Of a stretch of 64,000 bases of DNA, positions 17,172-28,008 are shown in pieces. Under the pieces are notes generated by a model. That model ran no database searches and was not told the DNA's origin. It worked only from the letters and a program-made list of their open reading frames with translations. The stretch spans positions 1 through 64,000 of the forward strand of contig NZ_FOQG01000019.1 of NCBI RefSeq assembly GCF_900113685.1, written 5' to 3'. Origin of the DNA: Nocardioides psychrotolerans (lineage in GTDB: Bacteria; Actinomycetota; Actinomycetes; Propionibacteriales; Nocardioidaceae). The translations under genes and the position numbers were made by a program. How positions within the stretch are numbered: position 1 is the stretch's first letter; each line of letters starts with the position of its first letter.

Positions 17172-20100
17172 TCACGGCCTCGACGACCGCTCGGCGTCCG
17201 TGATCGACATGATCCACGACTGGTGGGTCGTGCTGCTCTTGGTGATCGCCAGGAGCTCGTCCATGTGCGGCTCGAGGCCGGTGACCTTGTCGAGCGGGAC
17301 TCCGATGATCAGCTGGAAGCCGAGGCCCCGCCAGGCCTGGACGGCGCGGCCGGCGAACTCGGAGTCGGCCTTCACGAAACCCTCGTCGAGGAAGACCGGG
17401 GCGAAGCGCGGGCGCGAGCGCATCTCGTCACCGAGCCGGAAGCGCAGCGCCGACCCCACGATGAAGGCGACGAGCTCCTGGCTCTCGCCCCCGCTCTTCT
17501 CCCCCAACGTCCGGTAGGTCGCATGGAGCTCACCGGTCAGCGAGTCGTAGCGTTCGGCACTGATCTCCACGTGACGTCGCACGTCGAGCAGCCGGTCGCG
17601 GTCAGTCGGGGCGCCGGCGCCCACCTGGGCCGGCTTGCGCAGCTGCTCCATGAAGCGGCTCAGGGCCGTGAACCGCTTCTCCAGCTCCGCCTCCCCCAGC
17701 TCGGACGTAGAGCCCGCGGACAGCGCCCGCAGGTCCCTCATGAACACCTGCACGTGGGCCGGGGCGAGCCGTCGCAGCCGGATCCGCAGCCGGTCTCCGG
17801 CCCCGCCGAACTCCAGTCGGCGCAGGATCGTGTTGATCGGCTCGAGGCGGTCCTCGATCTCCTCGATCGACGCGGCCATCGCACCGACCAAAGGCACCAG
17901 GTCCTGGCCGCTCCACTCGGTCAACCTGCGACGCCACTCGGCACGCCGGTGCGCCAGCCCCTTGCCGCGGATCTCCTCGAGGATGCGTGCGTAGTCGGCG
18001 TAGGAGTCTGCGGTGACACCGAGGTTGGGAGAGTCCCAGTGGAACTTGTAGACCCGGAAGAGCGCCGCCAGGTCTTCCTCGACGCGCCTGATCTCTGCCT
18101 CGGCGACCGCGACCGCTCCGCGCAGCCGCTCGGCCAGGCGGTGGGACGTCTCGGTGAACCGCTCGAGGTCGGTGGGATCCGCCGGGGCCGCCGCAGCCGC
18201 GAAGTCGGCGGCAAGCGCGGTCTCCTGCTGCTCGGTCAGGACCACGGCGCCGTCGGCGTCCATCGCCTCGAGCCGGTCCTTGACGTGGTCCTCGTCGTCG
18301 ACCAGTCGTCCGTGCGCGTCGTTGAGCTCCCGCTGCCGCTGCTCCAGGCAGAACCGCGTCCGGCGTGTGCCCTCCAGCCGCTCGGACAGTGTCTCGATCT
18401 GCGCCTCGAGCGCTTGGAGCTGGTCGTCGGAGGCGAGGATCTCGGCCCTGCGGGCCCCGAGATCGGCGATGCGTCGCTCGCTGCCCTCCACGTCGAGATC
18501 GTCGTAGCGCGCAGTGGCGACGGCGTCATAGGACGTGCGGCGCTGCTCCAGCACGCTGGCCTGCCGGTCCAGCTCGGACACCTCGGCGTCGAGGGCACCG
18601 AGCTCCTGGTCCAGCGCAGCGAGCTCGGCGTCGAGCTCGGCGAGCGCGTCGCCGTTGGAGAAGCCGATGATGCTGCGCGACTCGTTGCGGCCGTGCGTGC
18701 CGCGGCGGCCGTTGCGGGTCTGGCCGGCCATGGTGACGCGGAAGCCGGGACCGGCGAGGCCGGCGGCCGTCTCGACGCAGAGCGCGTTGCGACCCGGCTC
18801 GGCGACGTGCTCCTGCACCCAGCCGGAGAACGGTGAGTCCTGGAAGACCAGCTTGCCGGCCACCCGCTCGGGGTCGGCCGGGCCGAGGTCGGGGAGGTCG
18901 AGCGGCACCCCCTCGAAGGTGAGCCGGCCGCGCAGCCGCAGCCCGTCGATGGCGCCCGAGAAGTCCGCGAGCCGGTCGAGCGGGACGAGGAGCATCCGGG
19001 CGCTGGCGCCGAGCACGGTCTCGATGGCGTCGCGCCAGCCCGCCTCCTCGGGAGCGACGTCGAGCAGCTCGGCCACGAAGGGCAGCTCGTCGATGCCCAG
19101 CCCGCTCGCCTGCGCGACCTCGGCCCGCAGCTCGTGCATCCGCACCGGCACCCGGCCAGCGCGGCTCTCCAGCGAGGCACGCTCGCGGCGGAGCTCGGCC
19201 TGGCGCTGGCTGATCGGGTAGCGCCGATCCCGGGTGGCGTCACGCTCACGCTTGGTGACCTCCTGCTGGCGCTCCCAGCCGCCCAGCCACTGGCGCGCAT
19301 GCAGCTGGAGCACGCGGAACGCCTCGCTCGAGTCGAACGCCGCCTCGAGGTCCGGCGACCGGGCGTCGGTCGCCGCGATCAGCGGCAGGAGACGCTCCTG
19401 GAGCACCGTGCGACGTGAGGCGCGTCCCTCGCGGATGACCTGCTCCTGCTCCAGGGACAGTGCCAGCGACTGGAGCGTCGAGCCCCCGGCGGCGTGGTGC
19501 GCCTCCTTGGCCGTCTCCACGTCGGACTGGAGCGTCTGCTCGGACCCAGCCGTGGCTGCCAGCTCGTCGGCCGTCGTCGCCCGGTCGTGCCGGTTGCTGC
19601 CGACGGCTGCCTCGATGAGCCCGAGGTGGGTGTGCAGCAGCCACTTCCGCAGCGGTGTGTCACCGGGCAGCGTGACGCCGTAGGAGTCGAGCTCAGCGAG
19701 CCGACGCTCGGCGATCCCCTTGCGCTCGTGGAGGCCGGCGATCGGCTCGAGCAGCTCGAGCTTCTGCTCCTCCGTGCGCATGGCGGCGTAGGCCGCGTCG
19801 AGGTCGTCGAAGTGCTCGATGGCGCGATCGGCCGCTGCATAGGTCACCGGCCGTTCGAGGACCATGTCCTTGTAGAGCTCGTCGACGCTGCGCACCTGGT
19901 TGCCGGCCTGGATCCGGGCCAGCAACCGCAGCGCCATCGCCCCGTCGCCGTTGGCGCCGATGCCCAGACGCGCGTGCAGCACCGCGGCATATTCGGCGTA
20001 GGTCCGGTGCACGCGGATGCCCGGGAAGAGCTTCTTGAGGGTCGTGGCATGGAAGCGCTCGGGTACGGCGACCTCGAGGACGTCGAGCGCGAGGGTGCCC

Positions 20101-20654
20101 TCGTGCGTGGCGAGCTGCATCTGCACCTCGCCGGAGCGGGTGGCGCGACGCGGGACGTAGTAGGTGCGCAGCGCGGTGAACCGGCCACCCTGGTCGTTGA
20201 CGAACGTCATCGCCACCGCACCCCAGGTGTCGGTGCCCCTGCCCCGCAGGAGCTTCTCGACCGGTCGACCGGTGCGTGGGTCGTCGATCACGTCGACGGC
20301 GCCGCGCAGGTAGGACAACAGGTTGCGCTGGCCGACGCCGCGGGCTCGCCCGGCCACCGCGTCGTTGGAGGCGCCGTTGAACTTGGTGTCCGACGACATC
20401 ATCAGGGCGGTGTAGGCGTCGAGGACGGTGCTCTTGCCGACGCCGGAAGCTCCCGAGATCATCGTGGCGTCGCCGCCCAGCGGGACGGTGGTCAGCCCGC
20501 TGAAGCCGCCCCAGTTGACCAGCTGCAGCAGCGTGGCCCGCCACTGCACGGTGTTGTCGGCCGGGGTCTCGACCGTGTGCTGCTCGAACAGCCCGTCGAT
20601 GGTCTCCCCCTCGGTCTCGTCGATGCGTTCGGTCTCGTCGATGGACATCGTCAC
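17172..20654 (-). CDS. jetC: JetC-like SMC ATPase (Wadjet/MksB family)
   Basis: This 1160-residue SMC/MukB-like ATPase has an N-terminal Walker A (ISGASGVGKSTVLDAYTALM, about residues 66-85), long coiled-coil arms and a central hinge-like region (about 480-620). The C-terminal half-nucleotide-binding domain carries the signature SGGESQELVAF near 1057 and Walker B FAPVFLDEGF near 1089. In Wadjet and Mks systems this subunit extrudes DNA loops with the kleisin JetA and JetB. The GTG start overlaps the jetB stop, and an ATG six bases on is the alternative. The ATPase looks intact. No jetD nuclease gene follows; the next gene is ctlX. Confidence 0.9.
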   Translation of the reverse strand: MTMSIDETERIDETEGETIDGLFEQHTVETPADNTVQWRATLLQLVNWGGFSGLTTVPLGGDATMISGASGVGKSTVLDAYTALMMSSDTKFNGASNDAVAGRARGVGQRNLLSYLRGAVDVIDDPRTGRPVEKLLRGRGTDTWGAVAMTFVNDQGGRFTALRTYYVPRRATRSGEVQMQLATHEGTLALDVLEVAVPERFHATTLKKLFPGIRVHRTYAEYAAVLHARLGIGANGDGAMALRLLARIQAGNQVRSVDELYKDMVLERPVTYAAADRAIEHFDDLDAAYAAMRTEEQKLELLEPIAGLHERKGIAERRLAELDSYGVTLPGDTPLRKWLLHTHLGLIEAAVGSNRHDRATTADELAATAGSEQTLQSDVETAKEAHHAAGGSTLQSLALSLEQEQVIREGRASRRTVLQERLLPLIAATDARSPDLEAAFDSSEAFRVLQLHARQWLGGWERQQEVTKRERDATRDRRYPISQRQAELRRERASLESRAGRVPVRMHELRAEVAQASGLGIDELPFVAELLDVAPEEAGWRDAIETVLGASARMLLVPLDRLADFSGAIDGLRLRGRLTFEGVPLDLPDLGPADPERVAGKLVFQDSPFSGWVQEHVAEPGRNALCVETAAGLAGPGFRVTMAGQTRNGRRGTHGRNESRSIIGFSNGDALAELDAELAALDQELGALDAEVSELDRQASVLEQRRTSYDAVATARYDDLDVEGSERRIADLGARRAEILASDDQLQALEAQIETLSERLEGTRRTRFCLEQRQRELNDAHGRLVDDEDHVKDRLEAMDADGAVVLTEQQETALAADFAAAAAPADPTDLERFTETSHRLAERLRGAVAVAEAEIRRVEEDLAALFRVYKFHWDSPNLGVTADSYADYARILEEIRGKGLAHRRAEWRRRLTEWSGQDLVPLVGAMAASIEEIEDRLEPINTILRRLEFGGAGDRLRIRLRRLAPAHVQVFMRDLRALSAGSTSELGEAELEKRFTALSRFMEQLRKPAQVGAGAPTDRDRLLDVRRHVEISAERYDSLTGELHATYRTLGEKSGGESQELVAFIVGSALRFRLGDEMRSRPRFAPVFLDEGFVKADSEFAGRAVQAWRGLGFQLIIGVPLDKVTGLEPHMDELLAITKSSTTHQSWIMSITDAERSSRP

Positions 20655-21415
20655 TCCTCCCCTGCTTCGCCCGCGTCGCCGGCTCCCTCGTCGAAGAGCT
20701 CCGTCTGCTCCTGCGGGCTCGCTGCCGAATCGGCGCTGGTGGCGCGCTGGAGCGCCTCGAGCAGCTCCTGGAGCAGGTCGAGCGGGAGCAGCGGCTCGAC
20801 GGCCTCGCTGATCTCGAAGCGGTCCTCCGCTGCCGTGCCGATCAGCAGCCCCGTCTTGACGATGCTGACCACCGCGTTGCGGGCCCGCTTCTCGTCACCC
20901 GCCTCGTCGGTCGCGTGCACGGGGCGGAAGGTCGCGACGTAGTCGACGATGTCGTCGCGATCGATGAACACGTGCGCGTCGCCGCCCCCCAACCCGGCAC
21001 GCAGCCGGTCGCGGAGGTGCACCAGCACCAGCGTCTCCTCGCGCGACCAGGCGGCGTCGTAGAGCAGGGTCGGGAAGCGGCTGCCCGTCTCGGAGGTCGC
21101 CTGCCGCTTCCAGGCCACCTCGCGGGCGCGGTCGACGGCGAGGTCGAGGAAGAGGTCGTTGAGGCGCGAGCGCAGCACCCGCTCGTGCTCGACGAGGACC
21201 TGCCAGTCGCGCGGGTGGGTGCGCGCGCTGATGAAGCGCTGCTTGAGCAGGGTGACGAGGGCGTGGCGCTGGGCGTGCTCCAGACCGCCCTCGTCACCCT
21301 CGAAGAGGGAGACCGACCCCTCGTCCAGGATCTCAATGTCGAGGTCGAGGTCGGGCTCAGCATCCGTCTCCGCGCCCGTGTCCAGCCCCGTCTCCAGGTC
21401 GGTGTCGACGCTCAT
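20651..21415 (-). CDS. jetB: JetB-like DUF4194 protein (MksE/KITE subunit)
   Basis: This 254-residue DUF4194 protein starts with an acidic, low-complexity leader (residues 1-40). The conserved winged-helix core follows (HALVTLLKQRFISARTHPRD, SRLNDLFLDLAVDRAREVAW, FPTLLYDAAWSREETLVLVH). It ends in an acidic tail. JetB bridges kleisin and SMC in Wadjet-type complexes. The ATG overlaps the jetA stop by four bases and its own stop overlaps the jetC GTG, so the three subunits are translationally coupled. Confidence 0.88.
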   Translation of the reverse strand: MSVDTDLETGLDTGAETDAEPDLDLDIEILDEGSVSLFEGDEGGLEHAQRHALVTLLKQRFISARTHPRDWQVLVEHERVLRSRLNDLFLDLAVDRAREVAWKRQATSETGSRFPTLLYDAAWSREETLVLVHLRDRLRAGLGGGDAHVFIDRDDIVDYVATFRPVHATDEAGDEKRARNAVVSIVKTGLLIGTAAEDRFEISEAVEPLLPLDLLQELLEALQRATSADSAASPQEQTELFDEGAGDAGEAGEE

Positions 21416-22902
21416 GCTCGGGTCTCGCTCTCGGGTCGGTCGGGATCGGGCAGGGGCAGGCGGGGCACGGAAAAGATGCGCCGCGACCCGTCGGGACGGA
21501 CGGCGCCGAACACCTCGACAGCCTCCTCGGCCTCCCACTCGCGGTCGGCGGCGAGGTGCAGCAGGCCGAAGATCTCGACCGGCCGGCGCAGCGACGGCTC
21601 GAAGCCGTCGAAGAGCTCGCCGAGGGAGCCAGCCGGCAGCAACGAGGTCAACGACGCCTCGAGCCGCTGGCGCAGCGAGGTCAGCTGAGGCCCACCCTGT
21701 GCCATCACGGCCGCCAGGGAGACCGACGGGCCGTCGCCCGGGTCGGCCGTGGTGATGCGCTCCGGGAGCACGTCGTCAGCCGGGTCGTAGAAGCGCTCCC
21801 GGAGGTGCTCGACCCCGGCGCGCGCCGGCAGCAGGGCGACGTCGAGGACCGCGCGCGGGCCGGTCGTCGCCATCCACGTCATGAGCTCGGCCTCCACCTG
21901 GCGCAGGGTCTGCTCGAGCTCGCGGTCACGGGCCACGTCGTGGGACACGATGTAGTCCTTGAGGGTGGCGGTGACCCGTGAGCGTTGGGCGAGCACGCGG
22001 TCGAGACCGTCGCGCACCAGCCGGACGGTCCCGCGGAGCTCGGCGCGATCGGCGTCGCTGAGGATGCCGTCGGCGATGGGATGCTCCAACAACGCGGTCA
22101 GGTCCTCACGCAGCTGCGTGACCAGGGCGTCGTCGCGCAGGAGGGCGAAGGCGCCCTCGAACGCCCGCCCCTCGTGGGTCGCGTTCATCAGGGAGTCGGC
22201 ACGTGACAGGTAGTCGTCGATGACCTCGCCCGCGGGACGGTCCTCGGCCCGGAACGCCGCCAGGATCTCGCCCCTGATCACCGCGAAGCGCTCCTCGACC
22301 CGGGCGAAGTCGCTGGGAAGCGCGGAGACCAGCGAGAGCAGCTCGGTGAAGCCCTCGTGCATGTAGTCCTCGGTCGCGCTGACCACCTCGGCGCCGTCGA
22401 CCAGTCGGTCGCGCTCCGCCTGGAGCCGGGCGATCTCGGCGTTGAGGATGGTGACCCGCGCGGTGCGATCGGGGTTGGCCTCGGAGTTGAACCGGCGGAC
22501 CGTGCCGAGGATCGTGGCGATCCGGTGCTCGCTGAGGGTGGCCCGGTCACGCGCGAGATTCTTGACCAGCTCCAGCGCCTGCTGGGCGTGGGAGGTCAAC
22601 GTGTAGACCTCGTGCCCGGCCTCGTCGAGCGAGCGCACCAGCCACTGGCCACGCATCCATCGCTGGCAGAGGTCCTTGCCGCTGCCGGTCGGGACCTCGG
22701 ACTCCCCGGAGAGCCTGATCGAGGCGAGGTGCTCCTCGACCTGGGCGTGCAGCCGCGCCGTCGGGATCGGCTTGTTGTTGCGTCCGAAGGCCGCCCGGAA
22801 GATGGTGATCACCACCGGCGCCTGGCGCTGGTGGAGCAGGGTCAGGGTCGGTTGCGCGAAGGCGCCCCTGACCCTCGCCAGCTCGCCGGCGATCTCGCTC
22901 AC
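21412..22902 (-). CDS. jetA: JetA-like DUF3375 protein (MksF kleisin)
   Basis: This 496-residue DUF3375 protein is the kleisin-like subunit of Wadjet/MksBEF complexes. The start is the GTG at 22902 (MSEIAGELARVRGAFAQPTL), preceded by AAGGGGG. The longer frame to 23034 would overlap the divergent gene. Recognisable parts are an N-terminal winged helix (VVITIFRAAFGRNNKPIPTA), the GQWLVRSLDEAGHEVYTLTS strand-turn, a helical middle, and a C-terminal winged helix (EPSLRRPVEIFGLLHLAADR). It is the first gene of the jetABC operon and is divergent from a membrane protein. Confidence 0.88.
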   Translation of the reverse strand: MSEIAGELARVRGAFAQPTLTLLHQRQAPVVITIFRAAFGRNNKPIPTARLHAQVEEHLASIRLSGESEVPTGSGKDLCQRWMRGQWLVRSLDEAGHEVYTLTSHAQQALELVKNLARDRATLSEHRIATILGTVRRFNSEANPDRTARVTILNAEIARLQAERDRLVDGAEVVSATEDYMHEGFTELLSLVSALPSDFARVEERFAVIRGEILAAFRAEDRPAGEVIDDYLSRADSLMNATHEGRAFEGAFALLRDDALVTQLREDLTALLEHPIADGILSDADRAELRGTVRLVRDGLDRVLAQRSRVTATLKDYIVSHDVARDRELEQTLRQVEAELMTWMATTGPRAVLDVALLPARAGVEHLRERFYDPADDVLPERITTADPGDGPSVSLAAVMAQGGPQLTSLRQRLEASLTSLLPAGSLGELFDGFEPSLRRPVEIFGLLHLAADREWEAEEAVEVFGAVRPDGSRRIFSVPRLPLPDPDRPESETRA

Positions 22903-23018
22903 TGCCGTGGCCCCCTTCGAGGTCTCTCGCGTCCGTGCCTGCGACGCGCAAGCATCCCAGAGGGCACCGACGAGGACCGGTCCCGGGGTCACCTGAGACC
23001 GCGGATAGCGTTCGACCC

Positions 23019-23666
23019 ATGACCGACCTCGCACCGGCCCTGCGCTACCCGACCCCTCAGGTGGTGCGAACGCTCAACGTGTCGGCCAAGGGCGGGCTGC
23101 TGCTCCTGCTCGCGCTGGCCCTGCTCAACCCCGAGGTCGGCAACATGGAGGGCAAGGGCGCGGGGATTCGCGCGATCGCCTATCCGCTGCTGGCGTTCAC
23201 CATTCCGGCCGTCTGGTTCACCCTGTGGCGCGAGCGCACCTCGTTCCCCTGGGCTGCGGACCTGCTGGTCACGATCACCTGCTTCACCGACATCCTGGGC
23301 AACCGGATGGACCTCTACGACACCATCGTGTGGTTCGACGACTGGATGCACTTCGCGAACACCGGGCTCCTCGCCGCGGCCGTCGTCCTCCTGACGATGC
23401 ACTGGAGCTCGAGCCTCGGCGCCACGTTGGAGCGGTCCTTGGCCTTCGGCGCCACTGCGGCCCTGGTCTGGGAGGTCGCGGAGTACTACGCCTTCCTCAG
23501 CACCTCCGTCGAGCGCAACGGCGCCTATACCGACACCCTCGGAGACCTGACCCTCGGCACCCTCGGCGCGGTGCTCGCCGGCTTCGTCGTGCACGCCTCG
23601 TGGCGCAGCGGGCGCCTGCGTTCCGCCGCGCCGCAGCTCGAGCTGCCGACGCTCAGCCGCAGCTGA
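23019..23666 (+). CDS. Multi-pass membrane protein, DUF2238-like
   Basis: This 215-residue protein has about five to six hydrophobic segments. A conserved core reads YDTIVWFDDWMHFANTGLLA, then VWEVAEYYAFLSTSVERNGA, and YTDTLGDLTLGTLGAVLAGF. The acid and histidine residues inside the helices (D-D-W-x-H, E-x-x-E) resemble YjdF/DUF2238-type proteins. Its function is unknown. It is transcribed divergently from jetA with a 116-bp gap and is convergent with the DUF2510 gene. Confidence 0.7.
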   Translation: MTDLAPALRYPTPQVVRTLNVSAKGGLLLLLALALLNPEVGNMEGKGAGIRAIAYPLLAFTIPAVWFTLWRERTSFPWAADLLVTITCFTDILGNRMDLYDTIVWFDDWMHFANTGLLAAAVVLLTMHWSSSLGATLERSLAFGATAALVWEVAEYYAFLSTSVERNGAYTDTLGDLTLGTLGAVLAGFVVHASWRSGRLRSAAPQLELPTLSRS

Positions 23667-23690
23667 CGACGCCGCCGACCCCGCCAGGGG

Positions 23691-24539
23691 TCATTCGGAC
23701 GTGGTCTCGTCCTCGTCGACCTTCCACTCGCCGTCCTCCTCCACCAGGGTGATCGTCCCCTTCTGGGTGAAGTCGGTCTCGTCCTCGCCGAAGAACTCGC
23801 TGAAGAGCGCGGCGTCGTCCCCGGTGTAGGAGACCTTCTCGCTGTAGTCGACCGTCGCGGACTTCCCGCTCTCCTCGACGGCGCCGATCTCGATGTCGAC
23901 GTCGATGTCCTCGAGGAGCGTCACGAAGTCGTCGTAGCCCTCCTGCCCCTGGATGGCCTCGGCGAACGCCGTGCAGTCGTCCGCCTCGTAGACCTCGAGA
24001 GCGGCGTCCTGGCTCTGCGCCGAGGTCAGCTCGCAGACCTCCTCCTGGTCACCTTCGACCTGGGCGCGCAGGTAGTCCTCGGCAACGGCAGCAGGTCCGG
24101 AACCGCCCAGCACCACCGTGAAGAGCAGGACGACGCCGACGACGACCAGCACAGCAACCGCCGCAAGTGCGCCGATGAGCTTGCCCTTGCCGCCTCCACC
24201 ACCCCCGCTGGGACCGGCGTACGGCGCCTGCCACGGTGGGGCACCCGGCGGCGGCCCCACGGGCGGCTGGCCAACGGGCGCCTGCCCCATGGGGGCCTGT
24301 CCGATGGGTGCCTGCCCTGCGGCCGACTGACCTCCCCGCGGCGGAGCGACGACGGTCTGGTTCGGGTCGAACCGAGCAGCCTGCGCAGCGGCGGGAGGTG
24401 CCGGTGGGGTCGGCGGTGCCTCCACGGCGGGCGCGGGCTGGACGTGGTCGGTCCACCGCGCCCCGTCCCACCAGCGCTGACCGCCCTGGCCGTCGGGGTA
24501 CCACCCGGCCGGGGTGCTGGGCTGGTTCGGATCGCTCAT
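23691..24539 (-). CDS. DUF2510 membrane-anchored protein
   Basis: This 282-residue protein has three parts. An N-terminal DUF2510 motif (residues 8-38, [20 protein letters not shown]) is a WW-like cytoplasmic module of actinobacteria. A proline/glycine/glutamine-rich linker with repeated GQAPxGQ units (about 70-125) precedes a single transmembrane helix ([20 protein letters not shown]). The acidic extracytoplasmic domain (about 150-282) resembles DUF4878/lipoprotein-like folds. Its role is unknown and the family is often linked to the cell envelope. It stands alone behind the 24.6-kb hairpin. Confidence 0.82.
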   Translation of the reverse strand: MSDPNQPSTPAGWYPDGQGGQRWWDGARWTDHVQPAPAVEAPPTPPAPPAAAQAARFDPNQTVVAPPRGGQSAAGQAPIGQAPMGQAPVGQPPVGPPPGAPPWQAPYAGPSGGGGGGKGKLIGALAAVAVLVVVGVVLLFTVVLGGSGPAAVAEDYLRAQVEGDQEEVCELTSAQSQDAALEVYEADDCTAFAEAIQGQEGYDDFVTLLEDIDVDIEIGAVEESGKSATVDYSEKVSYTGDDAALFSEFFGEDETDFTQKGTITLVEEDGEWKVDEDETTSE

Positions 24540-24593
24540 GGGGATCTCCTCGACTGGCGGGCGGACGCGTCCTGCGCATCATCACACGAGAAA

Positions 24594-24635
24594 TCGACGA
24601 TGACCGGTCGCAGGACGGCGACCGGCCATCGTCGA
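24594..24635. terminator. Hairpin downstream of the DUF6458 operon
   Basis: TCGACGATGACCGGTCGC (from 24594) pairs with GCGACCGGCCATCGTCGA (ending 24635), with one A-C mismatch and a loop of about six bases. It lies just after the stop of the leftward 40-codon gene and before the DUF2510 gene, so it most likely terminates the DUF6458 operon. Confidence 0.7.
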
Positions 24636-24649
24636 CAAGACGTGTCGGT

Positions 24650-24772
24650 TCAGTTGAACCAGAGCGACTCGCAGGAGTCGCAAGCGAACTCACGCACCTC
24701 GACCCCGTCGGTGAAGTCGATGCTGCGCAGCGTCCAGGTGTGCTCGTGGTGCTCGATCGCCGGCACCGTCAC
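24650..24772 (-). CDS. Small CxxC protein (40 residues)
   Basis: A GTG-initiated 40-codon frame reads HHEHTWTLRSIDFTDGVEVR in its middle and ends REFACDSCESLWFN. The terminal CxxC and upstream histidines could bind zinc. Its start overlaps the stop of the DUF6458 gene (GTGA), the usual coupled arrangement in this genome, which supports it as a real gene. The pattern (His-rich start, strand, CxxC, aromatic end) resembles small conserved actinobacterial proteins, but no function is known. Confidence 0.6.
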   Translation of the reverse strand: MTVPAIEHHEHTWTLRSIDFTDGVEVREFACDSCESLWFN

Positions 24773-24984
24773 AGCGGCGGACGGGTGGTGCGCTCCTCGA
24801 CGACGTGGGTCGAGCGGGTGCGCTGCTGGTTGACGACCAGCGACACGACGATCGCGAGGACCCCGGCGGCGAGGAGGATGCCCCCAAGGGCACCGTCGTC
24901 GATCTGCGCGAGATCCATCGTGACGACATCGAAGACCAGGATGAGGCCCAGGATGATGAGAATGATGCCCAGTCCGATGACCAT
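24769..24984 (-). CDS. DUF6458 small membrane protein
   Basis: This 71-residue protein starts MVIGLGIILIILGLILVFDV with AAGGAG seven bases upstream. It has two transmembrane helices separated by a short acidic loop (TMDLAQIDDGALGG), and a basic tail (NQQRTRSTHVVEERTTRPPL), as in DUF6458. Family function is unknown. It forms a two-gene operon with the 40-residue CxxC protein. Confidence 0.8.
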   Translation of the reverse strand: MVIGLGIILIILGLILVFDVVTMDLAQIDDGALGGILLAAGVLAIVVSLVVNQQRTRSTHVVEERTTRPPL

Positions 24985-25107
24985 GACGTCTCCTTCAGGT
25001 GAGAGACGGGCGCGCGGGTGCGCCCGTCGGCCGGAGCCGTCTGATCGGTGCCCCGGCCCGCCCTCCCCCAAACGTCAGCCCAGGAAAAGACTTTTGTGGT
25101 CTGGACC

Positions 25108-27282
<2,175 letters not shown>

Positions 27283-27409
27283 GTTCGCGCTCCCTCGGGC
27301 ATGCCCCGCGCACGTGCGCGGGTGGATGCTCGCGAACCTAGGTGGCCGCCGTGTCCGCATTGTTTCGGGGAGGTGACAGGGGTGGCATCTCTGCGCTGAG
27401 AGACGCAGG

Positions 27410-27868
27410 TCACAGGCTCCCACTGTCGTTGCCAGTGGCCTTGCAAGTGAACGTCGCGGTGAGCAACGGGCCGGTCCAGGAGCGGATCGTGGCGCCGATG
27501 GTGAGGGTCCACGTCGTGGCCGCATTGTCCCGCGCGCGCGATCCCGTGAGCGAGGCAGTCCTGGTCGTCGACGTCGCAGTCGCCTCGGGGGCTCCGGTGG
27601 CCGACAACCGGTAGACGTAGGACGAGCCGGCGGGTCCGGCATCGGTGAAGCCGGTGACCGACACCGTGGCGCTCTCGGTGAGCGTGGTGCGCGAGCAGGA
27701 GAACGTGCCGGTCATGGACGTGGGCGCGACGAGCTTGGCCGTGCCGACCGCGAAGATCGGGGCCTGCCGGGCGGTGAACGCCGCATGAGCGATCTGCGGG
27801 GCCATCAGCAGGCACAGGACGCCCAGGGTCAGCGAGACGGCGCGGCGCGCGATCTCTGACCGGTTCAT
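27410..27868 (-). CDS. Small secreted protein of the SipW/TasA cluster
   Basis: This 152-residue protein has a signal peptide ([20 protein letters not shown] and on to [10 protein letters not shown]) and a mature beta-rich domain full of Thr, Ser and Ala. It has two cysteines (TFSCSR and TFTCKA) that could form a disulfide. No family is recognised. AGGAAG lies six bases before the ATG. Its upstream region carries the same 11-bp-spaced CTTGAGG repeats as the TasA-like gene, and it is divergent from the response regulator. It is probably a minor fibre component or surface protein processed with TasA, but this is inferred from context. Confidence 0.72.
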   Translation of the reverse strand: MNRSEIARRAVSLTLGVLCLLMAPQIAHAAFTARQAPIFAVGTAKLVAPTSMTGTFSCSRTTLTESATVSVTGFTDAGPAGSSYVYRLSATGAPEATATSTTRTASLTGSRARDNAATTWTLTIGATIRSWTGPLLTATFTCKATGNDSGSL

Positions 27869-27950
27869 GGGATCTTCCTGCTGCGGGAGGTGGTGCGGGA
27901 GGGTAGCTGCGGGCGGAGCTCGTGGGTCTGCGGCCAGCCTCGTCGACCCA

Positions 27951-27990
27951 CCTCAAGCACGGCCCGGATGAACCTCAAGAAGCCCTCAAG
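27951..27990. promoter_or_regulatory. CTTGAGG direct repeats, probable response-regulator sites
   Basis: CCTCAAG occurs at 27951, 27973 and 27984 on the plus strand, with start-to-start spacings of 22 and 11 bp. OmpR/PhoB-type regulators bind direct repeats with 11-bp spacing. The block lies between the secreted-protein gene (start 27868, leftward) and the regulator gene (start 28009, rightward). An almost identical pair precedes the TasA-like gene at 30666-30683. Confidence 0.65.
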
Positions 27991-28008
27991 GTCTGGCAGA
28001 CTCACGAT

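Noticed and set aside
17223-18836. Long plus-strand frames opposite jetC
   Set aside because: Low-complexity Arg/Gly/Val shadow frames. JetC on the minus strand has intact Walker motifs.
22903-23034. A longer JetA starting at 23034
   Set aside because: It would overlap the start of the divergent membrane-protein gene, and the GTG at 22902 has a good ribosome site and begins the conserved domain.
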